Part shown: positions 22,718 through 30,131 of the stretch, in pieces
Layout: each line of letters begins with the position of its first letter
How positions within the stretch are numbered: position 1 is the stretch's first letter
NCBI GenBank assembly: GCA_004555145.1
Contig: SFJB01000008.1
Span: forward strand, 1-30,938
Length of the DNA stretch: 30,938 nucleotides
Reading direction: 5' to 3'
Source of the DNA: Bacteroidales bacterium
GTDB lineage: Bacteria > Bacteroidota > Bacteroidia > Bacteroidales > UBA932
Made by a program: the position numbers and the translations under genes
Notes under the pieces: model-generated
What the model saw: only the letters and a program-made list of their open reading frames with translations
The model's database searches: none
Told to the model about the DNA's origin: nothing

Positions 22718-23764
22718 TCAGCTCCTGCTGTCTTGCAGGAATCGTGCCGTTACTTCTTCAACATAACGCTCCGCATCAGCGGCGCAAAGTATTCCGTCGC
22801 CCTTGAAAAGCTTTCCGCCGGCTGCGCACTCGTGCCCTCCGCCGTTGAAACAGCTTGCCGCCAGCTTGTTGGCTGACCAGCCTTTCTTCGAGCGTATCGA
22901 AACCCTGAACAAGTCCCCTTCCTCCTTGAGGAACAGGCTCATCCCTATATTCTTGATGCCCAGAGGCAGGTTGACGAAGCCTTCAGTCTCCCCGTCCAGC
23001 AGGCCGAATCGTTTGCGCTCTTCCTCGCTGAACACGGCATAGGCGACGCCGTTGCCCGTCAGCTTCATCTTCTCCGACAGGAAATAGCCCTGGGCGCGAA
23101 GGCGGTTCTCCCTGTAGCAGTTGTACAGATTTGCGAGTATTTCATCCCTGTCAACTCCGGCCCCAAGAAGCAGCGATGCCATCTGCAGTGTGCTCGGGAA
23201 GACTGAATTCGCAAAGTTGTTGGAATCCGTAGTCATTCCTGTCATAAGGGCTGAAGCTGCCCGGCAAGGCAGATCCGAGGCGTCTTTTATGTCCGGCATC
23301 TCCATCAGCAGCCAGAACAGCAACTCGCAGGTGGAGGATATCTCCGTCTCGCTGAACACCAGGTCGAAGCTGCTTGTGTCAGGATTCAGGTGGTGGTCAA
23401 TGAGAAGCTTCCTGCATTTGAGCCCCGAAAGCAGCGGCTCCATCTCACCGGTACGGTTGAATGCATTGAGATCCAGGCATATAAGCAAATCGCAGGAGTT
23501 CAGGATTTCTGAGACTGCGGCAGGCCTGTCAGCATAGACCGCAATCTCGTCTTCGCTGTAGAGGAAGGACAGGGACTTTGGCGGACGGTCTGGGACGATG
23601 ACTTGGGCTCCGGAGTTCCTGGACTCTCTGAGATATCGCATAAGGGCCAGGGAACTGCCGAGGGCATCCCCGTCAGGATGGGAGTGTACGACTATGGCCG
23701 CTCCGGTGCTGCCGGAGAGCATTTCGTCTAGAATGGCCAGGCGGGAATGTTCAAAAGCCTTCAT
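22718..23764 (-). CDS. nrnA: DHH phosphoesterase, NrnA-like oligoribonuclease/pAp phosphatase
   Basis: A 348-residue DHH/DHHA1 enzyme. HSHPDGDALGS (27-37) holds the metal-binding Asp pair, CLDLNAFNR and the name-giving LIDHHLNPD follow, and MTGMTTDSNNFANS closes the DHH domain. The C-terminal DHHA1 domain ends with GGGHECAAGG. Relatives degrade nanoRNA and dephosphorylate pAp. The frame is open from 23785, but that start lies in the -7 box (23783-23790), so ATG 23764 is chosen. It leads the unit nrnA-FKBP-MATE-kinase. Confidence 0.9.
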   Translation of the reverse strand: MKAFEHSRLAILDEMLSGSTGAAIVVHSHPDGDALGSSLALMRYLRESRNSGAQVIVPDRPPKSLSFLYSEDEIAVYADRPAAVSEILNSCDLLICLDLNAFNRTGEMEPLLSGLKCRKLLIDHHLNPDTSSFDLVFSETEISSTCELLFWLLMEMPDIKDASDLPCRAASALMTGMTTDSNNFANSVFPSTLQMASLLLGAGVDRDEILANLYNCYRENRLRAQGYFLSEKMKLTGNGVAYAVFSEEERKRFGLLDGETEGFVNLPLGIKNIGMSLFLKEEGDLFRVSIRSKKGWSANKLAASCFNGGGHECAAGGKLFKGDGILCAADAERYVEEVTARFLQDSRS

Positions 23765-23782
23765 AAATACAATTTTCAGCTG

Positions 23783-23790
23783 CAAATTTA
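23783..23790 (-). promoter_or_regulatory. -7 box (TAAATTTG) of the nrnA unit
   Basis: The minus strand reads TAAATTTG, 18 bp before the nrnA ATG. A TTTG occurs 17 bp upstream (23808-23811 on the plus strand as CAAA), slightly short of the usual spacing. Confidence 0.6.
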
Positions 23791-23822
23791 ATAAGATTAT
23801 TGCATATCAAAAATCATTTTCC

Positions 23823-23830
23823 TAACTTTG
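23823..23830 (+). promoter_or_regulatory. -7 box (TAACTTTG) of the 230-residue membrane protein gene
   Basis: TAACTTTG with ATTG at 23799-23802 (20-bp spacer) forms a good promoter. The leader to ATG 23878 is about 40 nt and very A/T-rich, a form linked with efficient initiation in Bacteroidota. Confidence 0.6.
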
Positions 23831-23877
23831 TACGACTTTGAATACAAATTCGAATATTAAAATAAACACAAGATAAA

Positions 23878-24570
23878 ATGAAAAAATCAGTAAAGATTAT
23901 CATTGAGATCGTGCTCCTCGCAGTGATCGCGTTCCTCGTTTACACGATTTACAGCAGCATCATGGAGCCGGTGAACTTCGACAAGCAGACCGCTTATCGC
24001 AAGAGCGTTGCAGTTCAGAGACTTAAGGACATCCGTACCCTTCAGACGGCCTACAAGTCAGTGAACGGCAGGTTCGTGTCCACCGTAGATTCCCTCAAGG
24101 CCTTCTACGAGACCGGAGAAATGTCAGTAGTTCTCCAGGTGGGTTCAAATGACGACTCCCTCGCAGTTCTCCACACCGCAAACGTCAAGAAGGCAAACCG
24201 CAAGATCACCAACGAGCAGCTCTATCAGATGTACCTCGCAGGTGACAAGAACCTCGTCTTCTCCATTGAAAACAAGATTCCTGTAAAGGATACCCTCTTC
24301 AATGACCGCGAGGATTTCTGCATCGATTCTCTTGCATTCATTCCATTCTCAAGCCGTGAGCCTGTGCAGATGGAGGCTACCGTGAAGATGGTTTCAGGTG
24401 TGCCTGTCCCTCTCTTCGAGGCAAGGATGCCATACAAGCTCCTCCTTAAGGGCCTTGACAACCAGCTCCGCATCAACCTTGACGACGAGTGCCGCAGCCA
24501 GAACAGGTACGAAGGTCTTCAGGTTGGTTCCATCAATGCGCCTAACAACAACGCCGGTAACTGGGAGTAG
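23878..24570 (+). CDS. Conserved single-pass membrane protein, function unknown
   Basis: A 230-residue protein I recognise only as a type common in Bacteroidales. The N-terminus is basic, with one membrane helix at about 6-27; the rest is probably periplasmic. Notable segments are AVQRLKDIRTLQTAYKSVNG (about 45-64), GRFVSTVDSLKAFYETGE, and near the end PLFEARMPYKLLLKGLDNQL and YEGLQVGSINAPNNNAGNWE. The helix followed by a segment about comparing a chain to a schedule of small domains resembles pilin-like or secretion pseudopilin architecture only superficially, and no prepilin peptidase site is seen. Codon use is strongly biased (mostly AAG for Lys, CTC for Leu), like fba and rpsA, so high expression is likely. 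Confidence 0.8.
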   Translation: MKKSVKIIIEIVLLAVIAFLVYTIYSSIMEPVNFDKQTAYRKSVAVQRLKDIRTLQTAYKSVNGRFVSTVDSLKAFYETGEMSVVLQVGSNDDSLAVLHTANVKKANRKITNEQLYQMYLAGDKNLVFSIENKIPVKDTLFNDREDFCIDSLAFIPFSSREPVQMEATVKMVSGVPVPLFEARMPYKLLLKGLDNQLRINLDDECRSQNRYEGLQVGSINAPNNNAGNWE

Positions 24571-24572
24571 CA

Positions 24573-25028
24573 GTGTTTACGCTTGTACCTTCCGCTTTCT
24601 ACGATCCGGCCTCGGAGCGCCAGACGCTCGCCGAGATAGCTGATATTGAGGAAGGTTGCAGGGTCGAGCACGTCGATATACCGCAATATGACGCTGTCCT
24701 CATCTTCACAAGAGATGGGGACAGTGATTTTTCTGTTCCGGAAATCGCCAATGTGCTTTCCAAGCTTCCGCAGTGTCCCGAATACAACAAGATACTCTGC
24801 AGCATCAAGGATAACGAACTGAGCCTTGCCATAGCCCAGGGCCGTAACCTGCTGCTCGCTAATTCCTGGAAAGTGCAGGATTTCACTACTGCCCTGTATT
24901 ATATCTTCCTTGCTGTGAAGTCCCTGCAGATCAATCCTGAGATGTCCGGAATCTGCTTTCTGTCCAGTCTCGGAGAGGAAGATGAAATGTTGCTGTACCG
25001 CTACTTCAAATCAGTGGTGACATTATGA
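24573..25028 (+). CDS. Half-length DUF3822 family protein
   Basis: A 151-residue protein whose sequence resembles the second half of DUF3822, a family often encoded next to rsmD in Bacteroidota. FTLVPSAFYD at the N-terminus and GRNLLLANSW in the middle match blocks that in full-length members (about 250-270 residues) lie well inside the chain. The start is GTG at 24573, 2 bp after the preceding stop, so there is no room for the missing N-terminal domain. The stop overlaps the rsmD start (ATGA). The function of the family is unknown. The assignment rests on remembered motifs and on the neighbour. Confidence 0.6.
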   Translation: MFTLVPSAFYDPASERQTLAEIADIEEGCRVEHVDIPQYDAVLIFTRDGDSDFSVPEIANVLSKLPQCPEYNKILCSIKDNELSLAIAQGRNLLLANSWKVQDFTTALYYIFLAVKSLQINPEMSGICFLSSLGEEDEMLLYRYFKSVVTL

Positions 25029-25558
25029 GAATAATAGGCGGAAAACTCAAGGGGCAGGGCATATTCCCGCCTTCGGGCTATGGGGCAAGACCTACCACCG
25101 ACTTTGCCAAGGAAGGGCTTTTCAACGTTCTTGACAATGAATACGAGTTTGAGGACCTGAAAGTCCTCGATCTCTTCTCCGGTACCGGAGCAATATCCTA
25201 TGAGTTTGCCTCAAGGGGTGCAGCCAGGGTTTACAGCATAGAGATGAATCGTGACCACGCCTCCTTCATCAGGCGCGAGGCCTCACGGCTCGGCCTGGGG
25301 AACATCAGCTGCGTGCACTCCAACGTCTTCGACTTTCTCCCTATATGCAAGGAAAAGTTCGACATAATCTTCGCCGATCCTCCTTATGCTCTCGAGGGTC
25401 TGGAAAATATTCCTGACAAAGTCCTAGAAAGGGACATACTCCACCCGGGATGCTACTTCATCCTTGAACACGGTGGGGAACATTCTTTCACTTCGCACCC
25501 GCACTTCGTAAAAGAGAAGTGCTACGGTAGGGTGCACTTCTCTTTCTTCAGCAAATAA
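25025..25558 (+). CDS. rsmD: 16S rRNA (guanine-966-N2)-methyltransferase RsmD
   Basis: A 177-residue SAM-dependent enzyme that methylates G966 of 16S rRNA. The N-terminal MRIIGGKLKG and the RPTTDFAKEGLFNVL segment are RsmD-specific. Motif I is DLFSGTGAIS (49-58), and the catalytic motif IV is DPPY (118-121, as FADPPY). The length is normal. The ATG overlaps the DUF3822 stop, so the pair is translationally coupled. The gene converges with the CoA transferase gene 22 bp away. Confidence 0.95.
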   Translation: MRIIGGKLKGQGIFPPSGYGARPTTDFAKEGLFNVLDNEYEFEDLKVLDLFSGTGAISYEFASRGAARVYSIEMNRDHASFIRREASRLGLGNISCVHSNVFDFLPICKEKFDIIFADPPYALEGLENIPDKVLERDILHPGCYFILEHGGEHSFTSHPHFVKEKCYGRVHFSFFSK

Positions 25559-25580
25559 GCCGTATTTCCGTCAGGCTCTT

Positions 25581-26882
25581 CTAAATGGAAAAATTGTGGT
25601 AATGAGGGCCGAAGCGTTCGAATGCTTCGCGGTCCAGCATTTCCCTGTCGTCAGGGTGGGCTATGCTGATCATGAGTTTTGCCCTCTCCTGGAGGCTTCT
25701 GCCGTAGAGGTCCACGGCGCCGTACTCGGTCACAATCCAGTGTGCGTCCGCCCTCGGGGTTACCACTCCTGCCCCCGGCTTGAGCATCGGTACGATCTTG
25801 GCGGCTCCCTTGTTGGTGCGGGATGCGAATGCGGTGATGCTCTTGCCTCCCTGAGACATGCTTGCTCCCTTTACGAACTCCAGCTGTCCGCCGGTGCCGC
25901 TGAAGATGCGTGTGCCTATGGAATCGGCGCTGATCTGGCCGGTAAGGTCAACTTCCGTAGCCGAGTTTATCGCTTTCATGTGAGGGTTTTGGGAAATCAC
26001 CCAAGGATCATTGGTGTACTTGATATCCCTCATCAGCACGTCAGGATTATGGTCTATAAAGGAATAGACTTCGTTTGACCCGAGCAGGAAGGAAGCTACC
26101 ACCTTGCCGTTGTCGATTTTCTTGTTCTTTCCGTTTATGACTCCGGACTTGATCAGGCGAAGCAGTCCGTCGGCGAACATTTCCGTGTGCAGACCGAGGT
26201 TCTTGTGGCCTCCGAGCTGGGCTGCGAGTGCGTTCGGGAGTGCTCCTATTCCCATCTGTATGCAGTCTCCGTCCTCCACCAGCGCTGCGCAGTTCTTGCC
26301 TATGAGCACTTCGGTAGGGGTGGGCTCTGCGAACTTGGCTGTGACAAGTGGAGTGTCGTCCTGCACCAGATAGTCGAACTTGTCCAGGCCCACCAGGTCT
26401 CCGTACGCATAAGGAACGTTGGGGTTCACAACACCTATCACCAGCTCTGCGCTCTCTATTGCCGCTACCGAGCAGTCCACTGAGGTGCCGAGGCTGACCA
26501 TTCCGTTCTCATCCGGAAGGGACACGTTCACGAGGGCGGCGCCAAGCTTGATGAAACCGCAGCGGTAGAGCTTCTGGCTTTCTCCCAGATGCACCGGAAG
26601 GTAGTCGGCATAGCCGGAGTTGACGTTAGGCCTCACATTCGGTCCCACGAAGAAGCCCTGCTCGAAGAAGATGCCTTCATAGCGCGGCTCGCTGTATGGT
26701 GCCGGACCTTCTGTATGGAAGTGGTGGAAGTGCAGGTCGGTGACGTCGCCTGCATCAGCACGTCTGCACAAGGCCTTGATAAGACAGTGGGGAACGCTGG
26801 CCACGCTGCTCAGGTGGATATGGGAGTGCGAAGGGATGTGGCTGACCGCTTCGTCCGGGGATACATATTGTATCTTCTTCAT
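25581..26882 (-). CDS. Acetyl-CoA hydrolase/CoA-transferase family enzyme
   Basis: A 433-residue family I CoA-transferase of the acetyl-CoA hydrolase/4-hydroxybutyrate CoA-transferase type. GIGALPNA (211-218) matches the oxyanion loop. HTEMFADG has Glu234 in the expected position of the catalytic Glu that forms the glutamyl-CoA intermediate. GSNEVYSFIDHNP and a late SGTGGQLEFVKGA with RADAHWIVTEYGAVDLYGRS are further signatures. It would move CoA between acetyl-CoA and another carboxylate, or hydrolyse it, in fermentation. The frame continues upstream over mazG to 27536, but the promoter at 26911-26941 and ATG 26882 define the gene. Confidence 0.9.
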   Translation of the reverse strand: MKKIQYVSPDEAVSHIPSHSHIHLSSVASVPHCLIKALCRRADAGDVTDLHFHHFHTEGPAPYSEPRYEGIFFEQGFFVGPNVRPNVNSGYADYLPVHLGESQKLYRCGFIKLGAALVNVSLPDENGMVSLGTSVDCSVAAIESAELVIGVVNPNVPYAYGDLVGLDKFDYLVQDDTPLVTAKFAEPTPTEVLIGKNCAALVEDGDCIQMGIGALPNALAAQLGGHKNLGLHTEMFADGLLRLIKSGVINGKNKKIDNGKVVASFLLGSNEVYSFIDHNPDVLMRDIKYTNDPWVISQNPHMKAINSATEVDLTGQISADSIGTRIFSGTGGQLEFVKGASMSQGGKSITAFASRTNKGAAKIVPMLKPGAGVVTPRADAHWIVTEYGAVDLYGRSLQERAKLMISIAHPDDREMLDREAFERFGPHYHNFSI

Positions 26883-26896
26883 AAAATTTTTATTTG

Positions 26897-26904
26897 TAGA
26901 TTTG
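26897..26904 (+). promoter_or_regulatory. -7 box (TAGATTTG) of mazG
   Basis: TAGATTTG lies 26 bp before the mazG ATG. It is upstream of, and points toward, the -7 box of the opposing gene at 26911-26918, so the two promoters face each other and their first transcribed bases overlap. No -33 TTTG is at the right distance. Confidence 0.45.
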
Positions 26905-26910
26905 CAGACG

Positions 26911-26941
26911 CAAAAATAGTAAAATAATCGATGCACACAAA
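26911..26941 (-). promoter_or_regulatory. CoA-transferase promoter: TTTG - 19 bp - TATTTTTG
   Basis: On the minus strand, TTTG (26941-26938) is followed after exactly 19 bp by TATTTTTG (26918-26911), a full Bacteroidota promoter. The -33 element lies within the first codons of mazG. Confidence 0.7.
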
Positions 26942-27758
26942 AGAAGAAAAGCTGCAGGCCTTCTCCAGACTGCTTGACGTTATGGACAGTCTGAGGGAAA
27001 AGTGCCCCTGGAACGCAGCGCAGACTATGGATACCATACGACCTATGACTGAAGAGGAAGTCTATGAGCTCAGCGATGCCATAATGAGAAAGGATATGCC
27101 GGATGTGGCCAAGGAAATCGGGGACCTGCTCTACCACCTTGTCTTCTATGCTCGCATAGCCCAGGAAAACGGGGACTTCGACATAGGAGACTCCCTCGCC
27201 AAAATTTGCGACAAGATGGTCTTCCGTCATCCTCACGTCTTTGGGGATTCTGCAGGCAAACAGCTCAGCGCCAAGGAGATAGCTGATACCTGGGAGCTCG
27301 TGAAGGCAAAGGAAAAGGATGGCAACAAGACCGTGATGTCGGGAATTCCGGATGCGATGCCTGCCCTGCTCAAGGCGCTTTCCATGCAGGAAAAGGCCCG
27401 TGGCTGCGGCTTCGACTGGGAACAGCCCTCTGAGGTATGGGCAAAGGTATATGAAGAACTCTCCGAGGCGAAGGAAGCTGCGCTGTCCTGCAGTGCCGGG
27501 GACATTGCCTCTGCATCCTCCAAGGCCTATGAGCATATGGAGGAGGAGTTCGGTGACCTTATGTTCGCTGTGATCAATGCCTCCCGTCTATATGGCGTGG
27601 ACCCCGAAAAGGCACTTTCCCGCAGCTGCAGCAAGTTTCGCAGCCGCTTCGGGTACATAGAGGAGAATACGCTCAAAAAGGGGCTGAAATTCTCCGATCT
27701 CAGCCTGGAGCAGATGGATGCCCTTTGGAATGAAGCCAAAGCACTGGAGCGGCGCTAA
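26931..27758 (+). CDS. mazG: Nucleoside triphosphate pyrophosphohydrolase MazG
   Basis: A 275-residue all-alpha NTP pyrophosphatase that hydrolyses (d)NTPs to monophosphates. It has two MazG domains. The first (about 15-105) has CPWNAAQT, the metal-binding EEEVYEL (41-47) and KEIGDLLYH (61-69, Glu62 and Asp65), then FRHPHVFGD. The second (about 165-240) has YEELSEAKEA and MEEEFGDLMFAVINASR. The length matches the E. coli-type two-domain form. prfA follows after 68 bp with its own promoter. Confidence 0.95.
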   Translation: MHTKEEKLQAFSRLLDVMDSLREKCPWNAAQTMDTIRPMTEEEVYELSDAIMRKDMPDVAKEIGDLLYHLVFYARIAQENGDFDIGDSLAKICDKMVFRHPHVFGDSAGKQLSAKEIADTWELVKAKEKDGNKTVMSGIPDAMPALLKALSMQEKARGCGFDWEQPSEVWAKVYEELSEAKEAALSCSAGDIASASSKAYEHMEEEFGDLMFAVINASRLYGVDPEKALSRSCSKFRSRFGYIEENTLKKGLKFSDLSLEQMDALWNEAKALERR

Positions 27759-27764
27759 GCTCTT

Positions 27765-27795
27765 TTTGTGATATCCGACAAAATGCTTAACTTTG
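27765..27795 (+). promoter_or_regulatory. prfA promoter: TTTG - 19 bp - TAACTTTG
   Basis: TTTG at 27765-27768 and TAACTTTG at 27788-27795 are separated by exactly 19 bp, one of the two best matches to the Bacteroidota consensus in the window. The start would be near 27802, giving a leader of about 25 nt. Confidence 0.75.
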
Positions 27796-27826
27796 CCGGG
27801 TTATACAGAAAATCGAAACACAGGAT

Positions 27827-28915
27827 ATGGCAGATACAAATCTTTTGGAAAAAGTTTTGTCCCTTCAGGACAAGTTTCAATCCCTTCAGGACCAGCTTTC
27901 GAGCCCGGAGGTAATGGCGGATATGAAGAAGTTCGTGCAGCTCAACAAAGATTACAAGGAGCTCGAACCAATCATTGCAGCCGGCAAGGAATATGAGCGT
28001 ATGCTCAAGGACCTCGCGGCCGCAAAAGATATCCTGGTGAATGAGAAAGACGAAGAGCTCAGGGAGATGGCGCGTGAGGAAGTGAACGAGATTGAGCCTA
28101 AGCTTCCCGAAATGGAGCAGAATATCAAGCTCCTGCTCATCCCTGCCGATCCTGACGATTCCAAGAACGCCATAGTCGAAATCCGTGGCGGCACTGGCGG
28201 CGACGAGGCGGCCATTTTTGCTGGCGACCTCTTCAGGATGTATCAGCACTTTGCCGAGTCCCGCGGTTGGAAACTGGAAGTCACAGACCAGACTCCGGGC
28301 ACGTCCGGCGGCTTCAAGCAGGTGGTATTCAAGCTCTCCGGAAGCGACGGCGTGTACGGTGTGATGAAATACGAGTCCGGCGTACACCGCGTGCAGCGTG
28401 TGCCTCAGACCGAGACTCAGGGCCGCATCCAGACTTCTGCCGCTTCAGTGGCGGTATTCCCTGAGGCCGGCGAGTTTGACGTGGACCTCAGCTGGGATGA
28501 CATACGCCTCGACCTCTTCTGCTCTTCAGGACCTGGAGGTCAGGGTGTGAACACAACCTACTCCGCAGTGCGCCTCACCCACATCCCATCCGGACTCGTG
28601 GTCCAGTGCCAGGAGGAACGCTCCCAGCTCAAGAACAAGGACCGCGCGTTCGAGGAACTCCGTACGCGTTTGTACAACCTCGAGCACCAGAAGTACCTGG
28701 ACGGCATTGCCGCAAAGCGCAAGACTATGGTGTCCACAGGTGACCGTTCTGCCAAGATCCGCACCTACAACTACCCTCAGGGCCGAGTTACCGACCACCG
28801 TATCAACTGGTCGATGTACAATCTCCCCGCCTTTATGGACGGGGACATTCAGGACTGCATAGATCAGCTTCAGATTGCTGAGAACGCCGAACGTCTGAAG
28901 GAGGCCGGAGAATAG
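27827..28915 (+). CDS. prfA: Peptide chain release factor 1
   Basis: A 362-residue class I release factor that reads UAA and UAG and triggers peptide release. The codon-recognition tripeptide is PQT (193-195) in [15 protein letters not shown], the RF1-type P-x-T. The catalytic GGQ is at 237-239 ([11 protein letters not shown]). [19 protein letters not shown] (121-139) is the family signature. The length is normal. It has its own strong promoter and ends in a possible bidirectional hairpin facing fabF. Confidence 0.97.
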   Translation: MADTNLLEKVLSLQDKFQSLQDQLSSPEVMADMKKFVQLNKDYKELEPIIAAGKEYERMLKDLAAAKDILVNEKDEELREMAREEVNEIEPKLPEMEQNIKLLLIPADPDDSKNAIVEIRGGTGGDEAAIFAGDLFRMYQHFAESRGWKLEVTDQTPGTSGGFKQVVFKLSGSDGVYGVMKYESGVHRVQRVPQTETQGRIQTSAASVAVFPEAGEFDVDLSWDDIRLDLFCSSGPGGQGVNTTYSAVRLTHIPSGLVVQCQEERSQLKNKDRAFEELRTRLYNLEHQKYLDGIAAKRKTMVSTGDRSAKIRTYNYPQGRVTDHRINWSMYNLPAFMDGDIQDCIDQLQIAENAERLKEAGE

Positions 28916-28920
28916 GCCTC
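28901..28920. terminator. Perfect inverted repeat between convergent prfA and fabF
   Basis: GAGGCC (28901-28906) and GGCCTC (28915-28920) form a 6-bp GC-rich stem with an 8-base loop that includes the prfA stop codon. Being symmetrical, it could stop both converging transcripts. There is no T-run, so the call is tentative. Confidence 0.4.
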
Positions 28921-28940
28921 AGCAGAAAGCATTAAAGATA

Positions 28941-30061
28941 TTACGCTTTGCGGAAAGCGATGCATGCATTGTGCCCGGCAAAGCCGAATGAGTCGCTCAG
29001 ACCCAGGGTCAGATCGGCCTTCACGGCATTGTTCGGAGTGTAGTCCAGATCGCATTCCGGATCCACCTTGTCCAGATTGATGGTTGGAGGCACCATTGCT
29101 TCCTGCAGGGCGAGTATCGTGGCGATTGCTTCCGTGGCGCCCGTGGCTCCGAACATATGTCCGTGCATTGACTTGGTGCTGCTGATGTGGCACTTGTACG
29201 CGAAATCTCCCAGCGCCAGTTTGTATGCCCTGGTCTCGGCAATGTCGTTGAGCTGGGTGCCCGTACCGTGAGCATTGATGTACACCTCGTCGCTTTTGCT
29301 GTCGAATCCGGCCTGGTCCAGGGCGATTTTGATGCACTCGGCCTGGGTGCTGGCATCCGGACGCGGAGCTGTGGCGTGGTAGGCGTCGCAGGTGCTGCCG
29401 TATCCGACCATTTCCGCATATATCTTCGCTCCGCGCGCAAGGGCGTGCTCGTACTCCTCAAGTATGAGTATCGCAGCGCCGTCCGCCATTACGAAGCCGC
29501 TGCGGTTCGCGTTGAACGGGAGGGATGAATATTTCGGATCCTCAGCCCTGGTAAGCGCCCTGGCATTGGAGAACCCGGCAATTCCTATAGGAATCGTACA
29601 ATGGTCGGTGCCGCCGGCGATTATGGCATCGGCATACCCGTGCCTGATGGCGCGGAAGGCCTCTCCGAGGCAGTGGGTTGAGGTGGCGCAGGCCGTGACT
29701 ATGTCTATGCACGAGCCCTTGGCTCCGTATTTTATCGCTATCTGGCCTCCAGCGATGTCACTGATCATCGTAGGTACGAAGTTCGGGGATACCCACTTGC
29801 CGGACTTGTCCTCGTTGAATTTCTCCAATTCGCGCTGTATGGTCTGGAATCCTCCTATGCCTGAGCCGACGTAAGTCGCAAGCCGGAAAGGATCGATGTT
29901 TTCAGTTTGCCGCCTATCTTGACGGCAAGGTCGGCTGTAGGGAACTCGCTGATATAGTCGATTCCGCAGACACCGTCAAAAAGATTCCGCTTGAAAGTTG
30001 CAATATCATTGCCTATGCAGGACACAACGCCCAAGCCTGTAACTGCTACTCTTCTTTCCAT
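28941..30061 (-). pseudogene. fabF: fabF (3-oxoacyl-ACP synthase II) with internal deletion and frameshift
   Basis: Two reading frames together encode a KAS II. The first (30061-29855) starts MERRVAVTGLGVVSCIGN, runs to GGKLK (about residue 54), then leaves the family sequence and stops at TAG 29855-29857. The second frame picks up at ENIDPFRLATYVGSGIGG near 29905 and continues without a stop to 28941. It keeps the catalytic Cys (TACATSTH), His (NAHGTGT) and the late SMHGHMFGATGATEA and GHNACI blocks. Together they give about 374 residues instead of about 420, so roughly 46 codons are missing and the missing length must be 3n+1 bases. As written the gene makes only a 68-residue peptide. It may be a true lesion with another fabF elsewhere, or an assembly or sequencing error. 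Confidence 0.85.
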
Positions 30062-30080
30062 AATTTCATCTTAGAGACTC

Positions 30081-30088
30081 CAAAGGTA
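30081..30088 (-). promoter_or_regulatory. -7 box (TACCTTTG) of fabF
   Basis: The minus strand reads TACCTTTG, 19 bp before the fabF ATG. Its inner edge is 12 bp from the divergent LytTR gene's box. An intact promoter before a broken gene suggests a recent lesion or a sequence error. Confidence 0.55.
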
Positions 30089-30100
30089 CGAATTTTTCCC

Positions 30101-30108
30101 TATATTTG
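30101..30108 (+). promoter_or_regulatory. -7 box (TATATTTG) of the LytTR regulator gene
   Basis: TATATTTG lies 23 bp before the ATG at 30132, divergent to the fabF box. Confidence 0.55.
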
Positions 30109-30131
30109 TAAATTGTGACCGATATTAGATT

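Noticed and set aside
26883..27536. Upstream extension of the CoA-transferase frame across mazG
   Set aside because: The extra 218 residues are antisense to mazG, and a full promoter lies just upstream of the shorter start.
29855..30061. fabF frame change as a single-base sequencing error or programmed frameshift
   Set aside because: Restoring the frame alone would still leave about 46 conserved codons missing, and no slippery site with stimulatory structure is seen at the junction.
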